NCBI GenBank assembly: GCA_034430275.1
Contig: DAOUEW010000232.1
Coordinates: 1 to 9,445 of the forward strand
Origin: JAUVXJ01 sp034430275
Lineage (GTDB): Bacteria > Chloroflexota > Anaerolineae > UBA7937 > B3-Chlor
DNA length: 9,445 bases
Direction of reading: 5' to 3'
In this document: one piece after another, positions 1-6,454 of the stretch
Numbering within the stretch: position 1 is the first letter of the stretch
Layout of the letters: each line of letters opens with the position of its first letter
Program-made: the position numbers and the translations under genes
The notes under the pieces: generated by a model
What the model saw: the letters and a program-made list of their open reading frames with translations, nothing else
What the model was told of the DNA's origin: nothing
Databases searched by the model: none

Positions 1-77
1 CCGAGGAACTGTATCAACGGAAGATGGCGAAGAACTGGTCGCGGCCCCACCGGTTCAACACGGTGCGAGGGGGATAA
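1..77 (+). CDS. C-terminal tail of an unrecognised upstream gene (partial)
   Basis: An open frame with codons in phase with position 3 runs in from the left edge and ends at the TAA at 75-77. It gives about 24 residues ending in RPHRFNTVRGG. The stop overlaps the recO ATG (TAATG), the usual sign of translational coupling, so this is probably the real end of the preceding gene in the same operon. Too little remains to name the family. The tail is basic and has no recognisable motif. Confidence 0.55.
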   Translation, partial: EELYQRKMAKNWSRPHRFNTVRGG

Positions 78-877
78 TGCCTTCCGGCGCCAGGGAGCGG
101 CTGTACCGCACTGAGGCTGTCGTACTGCGGCGGCACGACTTCGGGGAAGCAGACAGGTTGCTGACTCTGTACACCCCTGGCCTGGGCAAGATACGCGTCT
201 TGGCCAAGGGTGTGCGTAAGCCCAGGAGCAGGAAGGCTGGGCACGTGGAGCTGTTCACCCACAACACGCTCCTCATCGCCAAAGGGAGGAACCTGGACAT
301 CGTCACTCAGGCTGACACCATCAACACATTCCTGGCCCTGAGGACGGAGCTGTCGCGTACAAGTTGTGGGTACTACGTTGCCGAAGTGGTAGACAAGTTC
401 ACCGAGGAGAGGGAAGAGAACGGTCGGGTTTTCGATCTGCTCGTGCACACGCTGGCGTGGTTGGGCGAGGCCGAGGACACGGATCTGGTCCTTCGGTACT
501 TCGAACTCCACCTGCTGGACTACGTAGGCTATCGTCCTCAACTCTTCCACTGCGTGAGCTGCAAACGGCGCGTGGGATCGACGGCAGCCTTGTTCAGCCC
601 TGCACAGGGCGGGTTGCTTTGTCTGGAGTGCGGCAGGGTCGAGCGGGGTGGCCGCGACATTCCTGCGCGGGTGCTGGAGACACTGCGCCATCTCCAGACC
701 AAAGGCTACGGTCAATGTCGAGGGCTGAGCGTAGACCAGCAGACGCATTACGAACTTCAGAACACCATGCGGCAGTACATCATCTACTTGCTGGAGCGCG
801 GCTTGAAATCCGCTGACTTCCTGGACACTCTGCGCAGGGAGGCGGGTCTTGGTGCTCAAGCTCTGGAACGCAGATAG
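77..877 (+). CDS. recO: DNA repair protein RecO
   Basis: RecO is the mediator of the RecFOR pathway. It binds single-stranded DNA and SSB and helps load RecA at gaps. The 266-residue length is typical. The N-terminal OB-fold region (about residues 8-85) contains the family signature around GEADRLLTLYTPGLGKIRVL and the following KGVRKPRSRKAG stretch. A helical domain follows, with a four-cysteine zinc site at C159, C162, C182 and C185 (CVSC and CLEC). The ATG overlaps the upstream TAA, and GAGGGGG lies just before it, so it is probably translationally coupled to the preceding gene. It is followed by glyS on the same strand after 76 bp. Identification rests on the N-terminal motif and the zinc site and is firm. 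Confidence 0.95.
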   Translation: MPSGARERLYRTEAVVLRRHDFGEADRLLTLYTPGLGKIRVLAKGVRKPRSRKAGHVELFTHNTLLIAKGRNLDIVTQADTINTFLALRTELSRTSCGYYVAEVVDKFTEEREENGRVFDLLVHTLAWLGEAEDTDLVLRYFELHLLDYVGYRPQLFHCVSCKRRVGSTAALFSPAQGGLLCLECGRVERGGRDIPARVLETLRHLQTKGYGQCRGLSVDQQTHYELQNTMRQYIIYLLERGLKSADFLDTLRREAGLGAQALERR

Positions 878-953
878 GCTTGTGGTCCTGAGGGCAGGCC
901 ACGCAGGTTTCGAAGGGAAGACAGCATACACTCAGAGAGGACGGTTATGGCCA

Positions 954-2273
954 ATGGCTGAAGAGAAGACCACCGTGGACATGGATACGATCGTCTCGCT
1001 GTGCAAGAGGCGAGGCTTCATTTTCCAGAGCAGCGAAATCTACGGTGGTGTTGGTGGTTCCTGGGACTACGGTCCCTTCGGCGTGGAGCTGAAGAGAAAC
1101 ATCAAGGAAGTCTGGTGGAGGGACATGGTGCACCGGAGGGACGACATCGTCGGTCTCGATGCGGGCATTCTGATGCACCCTAAGGTCTGGGAAGCGAGCG
1201 GTCACGTTGAGAGCTTCACGGACCCCCTCGTGGACTGCAAGAACTGCAAGAAGCGCTTCAGAGCCGATCAGGTAGAGAACGGGGTGTGCCCCGAGTGTGG
1301 CGGGGAGCTAACAGAGGCGCGCCTCTTCAATCTGATGTTGAAGACTTACCTGGGACCTGTGGAGGACGATGCTTCCCTCACCTACCTGAGGCCAGAGACC
1401 GCACAGGGTATGTTTGTCAACTTCGCCAACGTCCTGGAAGCTTCACGCAGGAAGCTCCCTTTCGGCATCGCTCAGATCGGCAAGGCGTTTCGCAATGAGA
1501 TAACGCCCCGCAACTTCACCTTCCGCACTCGAGAGTTCGAGCAGATGGAGATCGAGTACTTCGTCAAGCCGGGCACCGATGAAGAGTGGCACCAGAAGTG
1601 GGTACAGGAGCGGTTTGACTGGTACGTGAAGTACGGGATGCGCAAGGAGTACCTGCGTCTTCGACAGCACGAGGGCGATGAACTCGCTCACTACTCCAAG
1701 GCCACTTACGACATCGAGTATCTATTTCCCTTTGGATGGGCCGAACTGGAGGGAATATCGAACCGGACCGACTTCGACCTGCGCCAACACACATTGTTCA
1801 GCGGCCGGGAGTTGACTTACTTCGACGAGGAGACTGGCACTCATATCGTCCCTTATATCATTGAGCCGTCGGGTGGGATCGACCGGGCGGCGTTAGCTTT
1901 CCTGGTGGACGCCTATCGAGAAGAGAAGGTGAGGAAGAGAAAGCGCGTCGTGTTGCGGCTCCATCCGGATCTGGCGCCCGTCAAGGTGGCGGTTCTGCCC
2001 CTTCTGCGCAACAGGCCGGAATTGGTGGACCTGGCCCAAGAGCTCGCGTCCGATCTGAGGACACACGTGACGACGGCCTATGATGACACCGCCAGCATCG
2101 GTCGTCTGTATCGAAGGCAGGACGAGATAGGCACTCCCTTCTGCGTCACCGTGGATGTGGACAGCCTCGAGGACCACGCGGTCACCATCCGCGAACGGGA
2201 CAGCATGGACCAGGTGCGCGTTCCCATTCCGGAGGTCAAGCAAACCCTGCTGGATCGCCTGGGCAGGGCATAG
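954..2273 (+). CDS. glyS: glycyl-tRNA synthetase, single-chain alpha2 class II type
   Basis: Charges tRNA-Gly with glycine in the cytoplasm. The product is 439 residues from the ATG at 954, somewhat shorter than the roughly 500-residue Thermus enzyme. Seen in order: GGSWDYGPFG near residues 34-43; a CX2C...CX2C zinc insertion (C95, C98, C112, C115); the active-site stretch TYLRPETAQGMF (143-154); motif 2 around KAFRNEITPRNFTFRTREFE (177-196); GWAELEGISNRTDFDL (261-276); motif 3 with EPSGGIDRA (304-312); and a C-terminal anticodon-binding domain from about 330. The frame is open back to 849, but that extension lies over the recO end and has no family similarity, so 954 is preferred. The Shine-Dalgarno GAGAGG (935-940) is 13 nt from this ATG, which is long. 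A closer ATG at 947 is out of frame. Very likely co-transcribed with recO and the PHP gene. Confidence 0.95.
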   Translation: MAEEKTTVDMDTIVSLCKRRGFIFQSSEIYGGVGGSWDYGPFGVELKRNIKEVWWRDMVHRRDDIVGLDAGILMHPKVWEASGHVESFTDPLVDCKNCKKRFRADQVENGVCPECGGELTEARLFNLMLKTYLGPVEDDASLTYLRPETAQGMFVNFANVLEASRRKLPFGIAQIGKAFRNEITPRNFTFRTREFEQMEIEYFVKPGTDEEWHQKWVQERFDWYVKYGMRKEYLRLRQHEGDELAHYSKATYDIEYLFPFGWAELEGISNRTDFDLRQHTLFSGRELTYFDEETGTHIVPYIIEPSGGIDRAALAFLVDAYREEKVRKRKRVVLRLHPDLAPVKVAVLPLLRNRPELVDLAQELASDLRTHVTTAYDDTASIGRLYRRQDEIGTPFCVTVDVDSLEDHAVTIRERDSMDQVRVPIPEVKQTLLDRLGRA

Positions 2274-2274
2274 C

Positions 2275-3105
2275 ATGGGGGGAGTGGACCTTCACATCCA
2301 TACCACCGCCTCTGACGGGGTTCTCAGCCCTGCTCAGGTGGTGCGGGTAGCCATTGACAAGGGCCTCGAGGCCATCGCCATCACCGACCACGACACTACC
2401 GATGGGGTCGACCAAGCTGTGGCCGCCGCGAGGTCCGAGCGGCTAGAGGTCATTCCCGGGATCGAACTCAGTGCTGAGGAGGGACCGCGAGAGGTTCATA
2501 TCCTGAGATACTACATCGATCACCGGGACCAAGCACTGCAGGAGAGACTGGCCGTGCTGCGCCGGGCGCGCCGGGAGCGCGCCTGGAAGATGGTGGAGAA
2601 GCTGGACACTATGGGCGCTTCCGTCTCCTGGGAGCGCGTCCTGGAGATCGCTGGCGAGACCTCGGCCTTTGGACGCCCCCACATAGCCCAGGCTCTGCTG
2701 GAGAGGGGCTACGTGGGTAGTGTGAATGAGGCCTTCGACCGGTACATCGGTCTGCGGGGTCCTGCCTACGTGAGCCGCTACAAGCTGACGCCAGCAGAGG
2801 CTGTGAAGATGATCACCGATGCCGAGGGATTGCCGGTGCTGGCTCATCCCCGGGGGCAGGAGGATGTGGTCCCTATACTATCGGCCCTGGGCCTGGTTGG
2901 ATTAGAGGCTTACTACCCGTCGTATTCGGAGGAGAAGAGAGAGTCACTGGCCAGGCTGGCTCAGCAGCACAACCTGGTGGCCACGGGGGGTAGCGATTTC
3001 CACGGCTACAACGGGGGGGATGCCGCCCTCACTCTGGGTGAGGTGCCCGTACCTCTCGAATCCCTGCAACGTCTGCGGACTCTCGCGGGCCGAGCGGAGC
3101 GCTAG
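2275..3105 (+). CDS. PHP-domain metal-dependent phosphoesterase (RNase AM / TrpH-like)
   Basis: The 276-residue protein is a polymerase-and-histidinol-phosphatase (PHP) domain enzyme. Metal-binding positions are visible: H7 and H9 in DLHIHT, D14 in ASDG, D38 and H39 in ITDHDT, E64 in PGIELS, H75 in EVHIL, H136 in GRPHIA, H191 in LAHP, and D241 and H243 in GSDFHG. This pattern is typical of the YciV/TrpH subgroup, in which characterised members hydrolyse 3',5'-nucleoside bisphosphates or trim RNA 5' ends. The exact substrate here is inferred, not shown. The ATG at 2275 follows the glyS stop by one base, so translation is probably coupled. The frame is open further upstream inside glyS, but similarity begins at MGGVDLHIHT. 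The gene converges on ricT with only 25 bp between stops. Confidence 0.9.
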   Translation: MGGVDLHIHTTASDGVLSPAQVVRVAIDKGLEAIAITDHDTTDGVDQAVAAARSERLEVIPGIELSAEEGPREVHILRYYIDHRDQALQERLAVLRRARRERAWKMVEKLDTMGASVSWERVLEIAGETSAFGRPHIAQALLERGYVGSVNEAFDRYIGLRGPAYVSRYKLTPAEAVKMITDAEGLPVLAHPRGQEDVVPILSALGLVGLEAYYPSYSEEKRESLARLAQQHNLVATGGSDFHGYNGGDAALTLGEVPVPLESLQRLRTLAGRAER

Positions 3106-3130
3106 CACCCCGGCGTGGGGACCAGCACAA

Positions 3131-3961
3131 TCAGGAACGCCTGCGCTTGGCCTTTTCTCCCGTGGTCTCCAGTATCTCGTCTGGTGTGACTTCGACTGTG
3201 ACCTCGTTCTTCAACTCGACGGTTACAGTCTGCTTCAAGGCATTGAGCGCCCTCACTTCTCCGGACCCGTAGGTGGTCTGCACGATCTCCCGGAGTTGCG
3301 GTAGCTTCTTCTTCACCTCCTGGTAGTACTCGTCTTCGTACGCTAGACAGCATAGAAGTCTTCCACAGGCGCCGGAGATCTCGGAAGGGTTAAGCGAGAT
3401 GTTCTGTCTCTTGGCCATCTTGATGGAGACCGGGCTGAAATCCTGCATGAACGTGGAGCAGCAGAGCTCTCTACCGCAGCGCCCTACGCCCCCCATGAGC
3501 TTGGCTTCGTCCCGGACCCCGACCTGGCGCAACTCCACCTTGGTCTTCAGGGTCTTCCTCAGATCCTGGACGAACTTCCGAAAGTCCACCCGCTTCTCGG
3601 AGACGAAGTACACGAGGAGATGACTGCCGTCGAAGTTGAACTCTGCCTTCAGCAGTTTGATGGGTAGTCTGTGTTCCTTCAGTTTCTCTTCGCATCGGAC
3701 CAACGCCTGCGCCTCTCTGAGGCGATACCGCTCCATCTGCACCAGATCCAGGGGCTCGGCTCGTCGGTGCACGGGCTTCAGAGCCTCCTTAGAGATGCCG
3801 TCCGGTGCTTCTTCGAGGACGCAGACGACGATGCCCACCTCCTGTCCTCGGGCGGTATCCACCACGACGTGCTCACCCACCTCCAGTTCATGCACGTTGG
3901 CGCTGTTGAAGTAGTATACTCTGCCGGGGTTCCTGAAACGAATACCTACGACCTGGGACAT
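3131..3961 (-). CDS. ricT: PSP1 / YaaT (RicT) family regulatory protein
   Basis: The 276-residue PSP1-domain protein is homologous to Bacillus subtilis YaaT/RicT, a partner of YlbF and YmcA in the Fe-S-carrying complex that modulates RNase Y-dependent RNA processing. The N-terminal beta-rich part (about 1-60, VVGIRFRNPGRVYYF) is followed by a helical segment and the PSP1 core. Six cysteines are clustered in the conserved pattern GRCGRELCCSTF (C162, C167, C168) and GACGRLLCCLAYE (C199, C204, C205), as expected for cluster ligands. The ATG at 3961-3959 is chosen over an in-frame TTG at 3976 because AGAGGA sits 6 nt before it and the family similarity starts at MSQVVGIRF. It begins 11 nt after the holB stop, with its Shine-Dalgarno in that gap. 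Whether it acts on RNase Y in this organism cannot be seen here. Confidence 0.92.
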   Translation of the reverse strand: MSQVVGIRFRNPGRVYYFNSANVHELEVGEHVVVDTARGQEVGIVVCVLEEAPDGISKEALKPVHRRAEPLDLVQMERYRLREAQALVRCEEKLKEHRLPIKLLKAEFNFDGSHLLVYFVSEKRVDFRKFVQDLRKTLKTKVELRQVGVRDEAKLMGGVGRCGRELCCSTFMQDFSPVSIKMAKRQNISLNPSEISGACGRLLCCLAYEDEYYQEVKKKLPQLREIVQTTYGSGEVRALNALKQTVTVELKNEVTVEVTPDEILETTGEKAKRRRS

Positions 3962-3972
3962 GGTGTGTCCTC

Positions 3973-4983
3973 TCAATCACTGCGTGAGGGCAAGTCTAGC
4001 ATCAGCACTTCGAGGGTCAGACGAGGGTCAACGTTCATCTCCAGCTGGTTTAGAGCCGCACGAATGGAGTTGATGAAGCCGACAATGTCCTTCATCTCGT
4101 ACCCTCGAGCTTCTCGACTCAGTGCCGCAGAGAAATCCACATTGGCGATGTTGTCTGAGTTCCCACCCTCGATCAGCAGCAGGTCCCTCCACCAGTTGAG
4201 CCAAAGTTGCAGAGTCGATCCTATCGAGCGCGATCTGCGAGCAAGCTGCTGTGCGAAGTCGAGGCGGTCGAACCGTCCCATCTTGGACAATGCTGCCAAC
4301 TGTCGCAGCGTTTCGTCTCTCTGCCTCATCACCGACTCGTCCTCAGCGACACTGATGGCCCAGCCGATTCTTCCTCCGCTCAGCCTGGCCAGTTGGCTGG
4401 CTCGCTCCGCTTCCATTCCGTAGCGAGATCGCAAGTGGGTCTCTATCAGACGGCTGGGTACCAAGCGGAGGGTGAAGACCTGACAACGTGAGACGATGGT
4501 CGGTAGGAGGAGTCGTGGATCGCTCGTCGTCAGGATCAGGACGGCGTATGGCGGGGGCTCCTCCAGGGTCTTGAGCATCGAGTTGGCGGCCTGGGTGGTC
4601 ATGTTGTCTGCGTCTTCGATGACGAAAACCTTTCGGTCTCCCTCGAAGGGCTTGAGCCCTACCCCCTGGGTGATGCTTCTGATGGTGTCGATCCGGAGTT
4701 CGTTCTGTTCTCCACTGGCCTCATCGCGGAGAAGAGCCTGGTACTGGAGGTTGACCCTCCGAACGTCGGGATGGATCCCTGCCATGGTCTTGCGGCAGGG
4801 GTCACACTCACCACACGGCCTGTCCTCAGCTTTGCAGACGAGGGCCTGCGCCAGATTCAGAGCCAACGTGCTCTTGCCTACGTTGGACGGACCGGCAAAA
4901 AGATAAGCGTGTGATACCTTCTCCTGGGCAATGCTGCCACTCAGTATGCGCACAACCCAGTCGTGTCCTTTCACCTGCCACAT
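3973..4983 (-). CDS. holB: DNA polymerase III delta' subunit (clamp-loader AAA+ ATPase)
   Basis: Component of the clamp-loader complex that opens and places the sliding clamp on primed DNA. The 336-residue protein has an AAA+ core: Walker A GPSNVGKST (31-39); a four-cysteine zinc module (C50, C57, C60, C63); Walker B VFVIEDADN (119-127), followed by SMLKTLEEPPP; and the sensor/arginine region SRC (165-167). An all-helical C-terminal collar domain follows. DnaX (tau/gamma) shares much of this core, but the length, the lack of a DnaX C-terminal region and the adjacent ricT favour delta'. The ATG at 4983 has GAGGGAG about 10 nt upstream and a promoter at 5005-5033. The holB-yaaT order is also found in Bacillus. 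Confidence 0.93.
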   Translation of the reverse strand: MWQVKGHDWVVRILSGSIAQEKVSHAYLFAGPSNVGKSTLALNLAQALVCKAEDRPCGECDPCRKTMAGIHPDVRRVNLQYQALLRDEASGEQNELRIDTIRSITQGVGLKPFEGDRKVFVIEDADNMTTQAANSMLKTLEEPPPYAVLILTTSDPRLLLPTIVSRCQVFTLRLVPSRLIETHLRSRYGMEAERASQLARLSGGRIGWAISVAEDESVMRQRDETLRQLAALSKMGRFDRLDFAQQLARRSRSIGSTLQLWLNWWRDLLLIEGGNSDNIANVDFSAALSREARGYEMKDIVGFINSIRAALNQLEMNVDPRLTLEVLMLDLPSRSD

Positions 4984-5004
4984 GCGTGATGGTCTCCCTC
5001 AATC

Positions 5005-5033
5005 ATTATACCTGTAAGGTAGGGCCGCTGCAA
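5005..5033 (-). promoter_or_regulatory. sigma-70-type promoter of the holB-ricT operon
   Basis: Read on the minus strand, TTGCAG (5033-5028), a 17-bp spacer and a perfect TATAAT (5010-5005) lie about 22 bp upstream of the holB ATG. A GAGGGAG Shine-Dalgarno lies between the -10 box and the start. The predicted 5' leader is short, about 15 nt. No operator-like repeat is visible over it. Confidence 0.75.
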
Positions 5034-5040
5034 CGGAGCG

Positions 5041-5280
5041 CGGCCGGAGTTTCGCCCTCGGGCGGTGGTCTGGGTGGCTGCCGCCAGCGCGACGAAACCT
5101 GCTGCTCGGGGGCAGCGCTGCCGCTACGACGACAGCAAGGAGTCCGAGTATGGCGGACCAGTCGGCGGGGCTCGGGTCCGGACTCATCTGGTCGGTGACT
5201 GGCTGCTAGGCAGCATGGCGACCGGAGAGGCAGGGGTCGAGTGGGATTCATCGAGGCGATTACTCGAACTGCCGATCTCA
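5041..5280. other. Hairpin-rich intergenic segment, candidate structured RNA
   Basis: No convincing coding frame is seen on either strand, but complementary segments are dense. GTTTCG (5049-5054) pairs with CGAAAC (5093-5098), and GGCGG (5061-5065) with CCGCC (5081-5085). GCTGC (5101-5105) pairs with GCAGC (5112-5116). GAGTCC (5140-5145) pairs with GGACTC (5180-5185), next to GGACC/GGTCC (5155-5159, 5175-5179). GCTGC/GCAGC (5202-5206, 5210-5214) is enclosed by CGGT/ACCG (5193-5196, 5221-5224). The last hairpin is the long one at 5225-5279. Closing G-T pairs suggest the plus strand, weakly. I searched by eye for conserved signatures of RNase P RNA, tmRNA, SRP RNA, 6S RNA and common riboswitches and recognised none. 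High GC makes short stems common by chance. Confidence 0.35.
5225..5279 (+). repeat. 15-bp interrupted inverted repeat (hairpin)
   Basis: GAGA (5225-5228), GGCAG (5229-5233) and TCGAGT (5237-5242) pair in order with TCTC (5276-5279), CTGCC (5269-5273) and ACTCGA (5262-5267). There is a GGG/A internal loop, a two-base bulge (GA, 5274-5275) and a 19-nt apical loop. All 15 pairs are Watson-Crick. No T-run follows, so it is not an ordinary intrinsic terminator. It lies just upstream of the direct repeats at 5279-5315. Confidence 0.6.
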
Positions 5281-5315
5281 TCTTTAAGGTGTGCCCGCGC
5301 ATTCTTTAAGAGTGC
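5279..5315 (+). repeat. pair of 16-nt direct repeats, about 21-22 bp apart
   Basis: CATCTTTAAGGTGTGC (5279-5294) and CATTCTTTAAGAGTGC (5300-5315) share the core TCTTTAAG and the ending GTGC. The 21-22 bp period equals two turns of B-DNA, so a dimeric regulator would meet both copies on the same face. The second copy ends 17 bp before TAGAAT (5333-5338), where a -35 box would lie. This arrangement is typical of activator sites, but the function is inferred only from position. Confidence 0.4.
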
Positions 5316-5350
5316 AGGGGCGTTCTCTGTGGTAGAATGGTATGTGGGTC

Positions 5351-5359
5351 TGGTACAAT
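5351..5359 (+). promoter_or_regulatory. possible extended -10 promoter for the small gene at 5441
   Basis: TGGTACAAT (5351-5359) matches the extended -10 form TGN-TATAAT with one mismatch, and TAGAAT (5333-5338) is a second candidate -10. Neither has a recognisable -35 box. This fits activator-dependent or extended -10 promoters, but also chance. A start near 5366 would give a leader of about 75 nt to the GTG at 5441. Confidence 0.35.
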
Positions 5360-5440
5360 AGCGATGCTTGCAGAACGCGCCGAAGCGAACTTAGATCGTT
5401 GCTTTTCTCCTCTATCACAGACCTGTTTTGGGAGAAACCC

Positions 5441-5683
5441 GTGGTCGTCGATGACAATCCGCTGGCCAAAGAGTTCGTTTCCTTCTGCGTCGAGAGGCGC
5501 GGCTGCAAGTGGCCCGAGTTGTACGATGAGATGTGTCGGGTGGCCAGCTACCGATTGTTCAAAGGCATGGGCTATCGCGAGTTGCATGACCAGGGAGTTT
5601 CTTTGAGCCTGTCCAACATGGACAGCCTGGCGGCTATCGCTAACACCTTATCCTCCTCCCAGACATCATCCCGCACCTTCTGA
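5441..5683 (+). CDS. small hypothetical protein (about 80 aa)
   Basis: I do not recognise this family. The frame runs from GTG at 5441 to TGA at 5683. GGGAG (5430-5434) is 6 nt before the GTG. An ATG at 5342 in the same frame would give 113 residues, but it has no Shine-Dalgarno and overlaps the candidate -10 box at 5351-5359. The 80-residue product has the make-up of a real soluble helical protein: acidic and aromatic residues, two cysteines (in SFCVERRGC) and one more in LYDEMCRVASYRLFKGMGY, then a serine- and leucine-rich stretch and a polar tail. No membrane segment, signal peptide or DNA-binding motif is visible. It stands alone between the hairpin-rich segment and the dedA promoter. The call rests on composition and the ribosome site only. 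Confidence 0.55.
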   Translation: MVVDDNPLAKEFVSFCVERRGCKWPELYDEMCRVASYRLFKGMGYRELHDQGVSLSLSNMDSLAAIANTLSSSQTSSRTF

Positions 5684-5708
5684 CCCCGCGTTTCCCAGCA
5701 GTGTCCCG

Positions 5709-5738
5709 TTGTCCGAAGCCGTGTGCTGATGCTATAAT
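5709..5738 (+). promoter_or_regulatory. sigma-70-type promoter of dedA
   Basis: TTGTCC (5709-5714), an 18-bp spacer and a perfect TATAAT (5733-5738), which is also preceded by TGC to make an extended -10 element. Transcription would begin near 5745, about 35 nt before the dedA start. It probably drives dedA and the radical SAM gene behind it. Confidence 0.75.
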
Positions 5739-5764
5739 CGCTCAGTTGCCCTTTTGTCACACGC

Positions 5765-5773
5765 AAGGAGGAT
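5765..5773 (+). promoter_or_regulatory. strong Shine-Dalgarno that fixes the dedA TTG start
   Basis: AAGGAGGAT is close to the full anti-Shine-Dalgarno complement, and its GGAGG core ends 8 nt before the TTG at 5780. No ATG or GTG lies at a suitable distance in this frame, so the rare start codon is the best choice. Confidence 0.8.
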
Positions 5774-5779
5774 AGGCTA

Positions 5780-6439
5780 TTGGAGGCGATTGAGCATCAG
5801 ATTGTGCTTTTACTTCAGAATCTTATCCAGACCGTTGGCTGGGCTGGCATTGTGCTAGCCATGGCCATCGAGAGTGCCTGCATACCGTTGCCCAGCGAGG
5901 TCACCATGCCTCTGGCGGGATGGATGCTGATCCAGGCCAGGGGCTTGTCAGTGTGGCACACATTCTGGGCCGCTTGGTGGGGCGCCGTGGGCTGTACTCT
6001 TGGCTCCGTCTTCACCTACTGGGTAGGTGCCAAGGGTGGGAGGCCGCTTCTGGAGAGGTATGGGAAGTACGTCCTGATCCGAACCCACGAGATAGAGGTG
6101 GCGGACCGGTGGTTCGCCAAGTATGGAGAGCACACGGCGTTCTTCTCCCGCTTGCTGCCGGTGGTGCGCACCTTCATCTCGCTGCCGGCCGGCGTCGCCC
6201 GTATGAACTTCGTCAAGTTCACGGTATGGACCTTCATGGGTTCCTTCATCTGGTGCTGGGTCCTTGGATGGGCTGGCTACGTGTTCGGGGAGCACTGGGA
6301 GAGGGTCCGGGAAGCGATGCGCCCCTTCGACATCCCGATCATCGTTGTCGTGCTGGCGCTGGTTGGTTTCTTTATCTATCGTCGTTTGAAGGCGCGAAGT
6401 GCAGAGCGGGTGGCGTCGACAGAGGAGTCATCGGAGTAG
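5780..6439 (+). CDS. DedA-family integral membrane protein
   Basis: DedA proteins (SNARE-associated/VTT superfamily) are polytopic inner-membrane proteins. Some members move undecaprenyl phosphate or phospholipids across the membrane. The 219-residue length is typical. Seen: a first hydrophobic helix (about 8-30); the re-entrant-type ESACIPLPSEVTMPLAG (31-47), with its acidic residues and prolines; a helix around 60-82; GGRPLLERYGKYVLI (86-100); the signature FFSRLLPVVRTFISLPAGVARM (121-142), with the conserved arginines; and helices at about 146-169 and 184-200. A charged tail ends the protein. It starts at TTG behind a near-perfect Shine-Dalgarno. The substrate cannot be read from the sequence. 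The next gene begins 15 bp after its stop. Confidence 0.92.
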   Translation: MEAIEHQIVLLLQNLIQTVGWAGIVLAMAIESACIPLPSEVTMPLAGWMLIQARGLSVWHTFWAAWWGAVGCTLGSVFTYWVGAKGGRPLLERYGKYVLIRTHEIEVADRWFAKYGEHTAFFSRLLPVVRTFISLPAGVARMNFVKFTVWTFMGSFIWCWVLGWAGYVFGEHWERVREAMRPFDIPIIVVVLALVGFFIYRRLKARSAERVASTEESSE

Positions 6440-6454
6440 GAGCGCGGAGTCGCC

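Noticed and set aside
849..953. TTG at 849 as the glyS start (35 extra residues)
   Set aside because: It lies inside recO, has no similarity to the family N-terminus, and the ATG at 954 leads directly into conserved sequence.
3108..3120. CCCC-GGCGT-GGGG hairpin between the convergent PHP and ricT stops as a bidirectional terminator
   Set aside because: The stem is only 4 bp and no T-run follows on either strand.
4999..5187. Minus-strand 62-codon frame with a hydrophobic stretch (WSAILGLLAVVVAAAL)
   Set aside because: It has no Shine-Dalgarno, has low-complexity GC-driven composition after the hydrophobic part, and runs through the holB promoter.
5170..5195. Minus-strand CAGATGAGTCCGGAC resembling a hammerhead ribozyme core
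   Set aside because: The core needs CTGATGA and a GAAA segment after stem II; the first is mutated and the second is absent.
5006..5302. Minus-strand 98-codon frame over the hairpin region
   Set aside because: Arginine- and proline-rich composition typical of non-coding GC-rich DNA; no start signal or motif.
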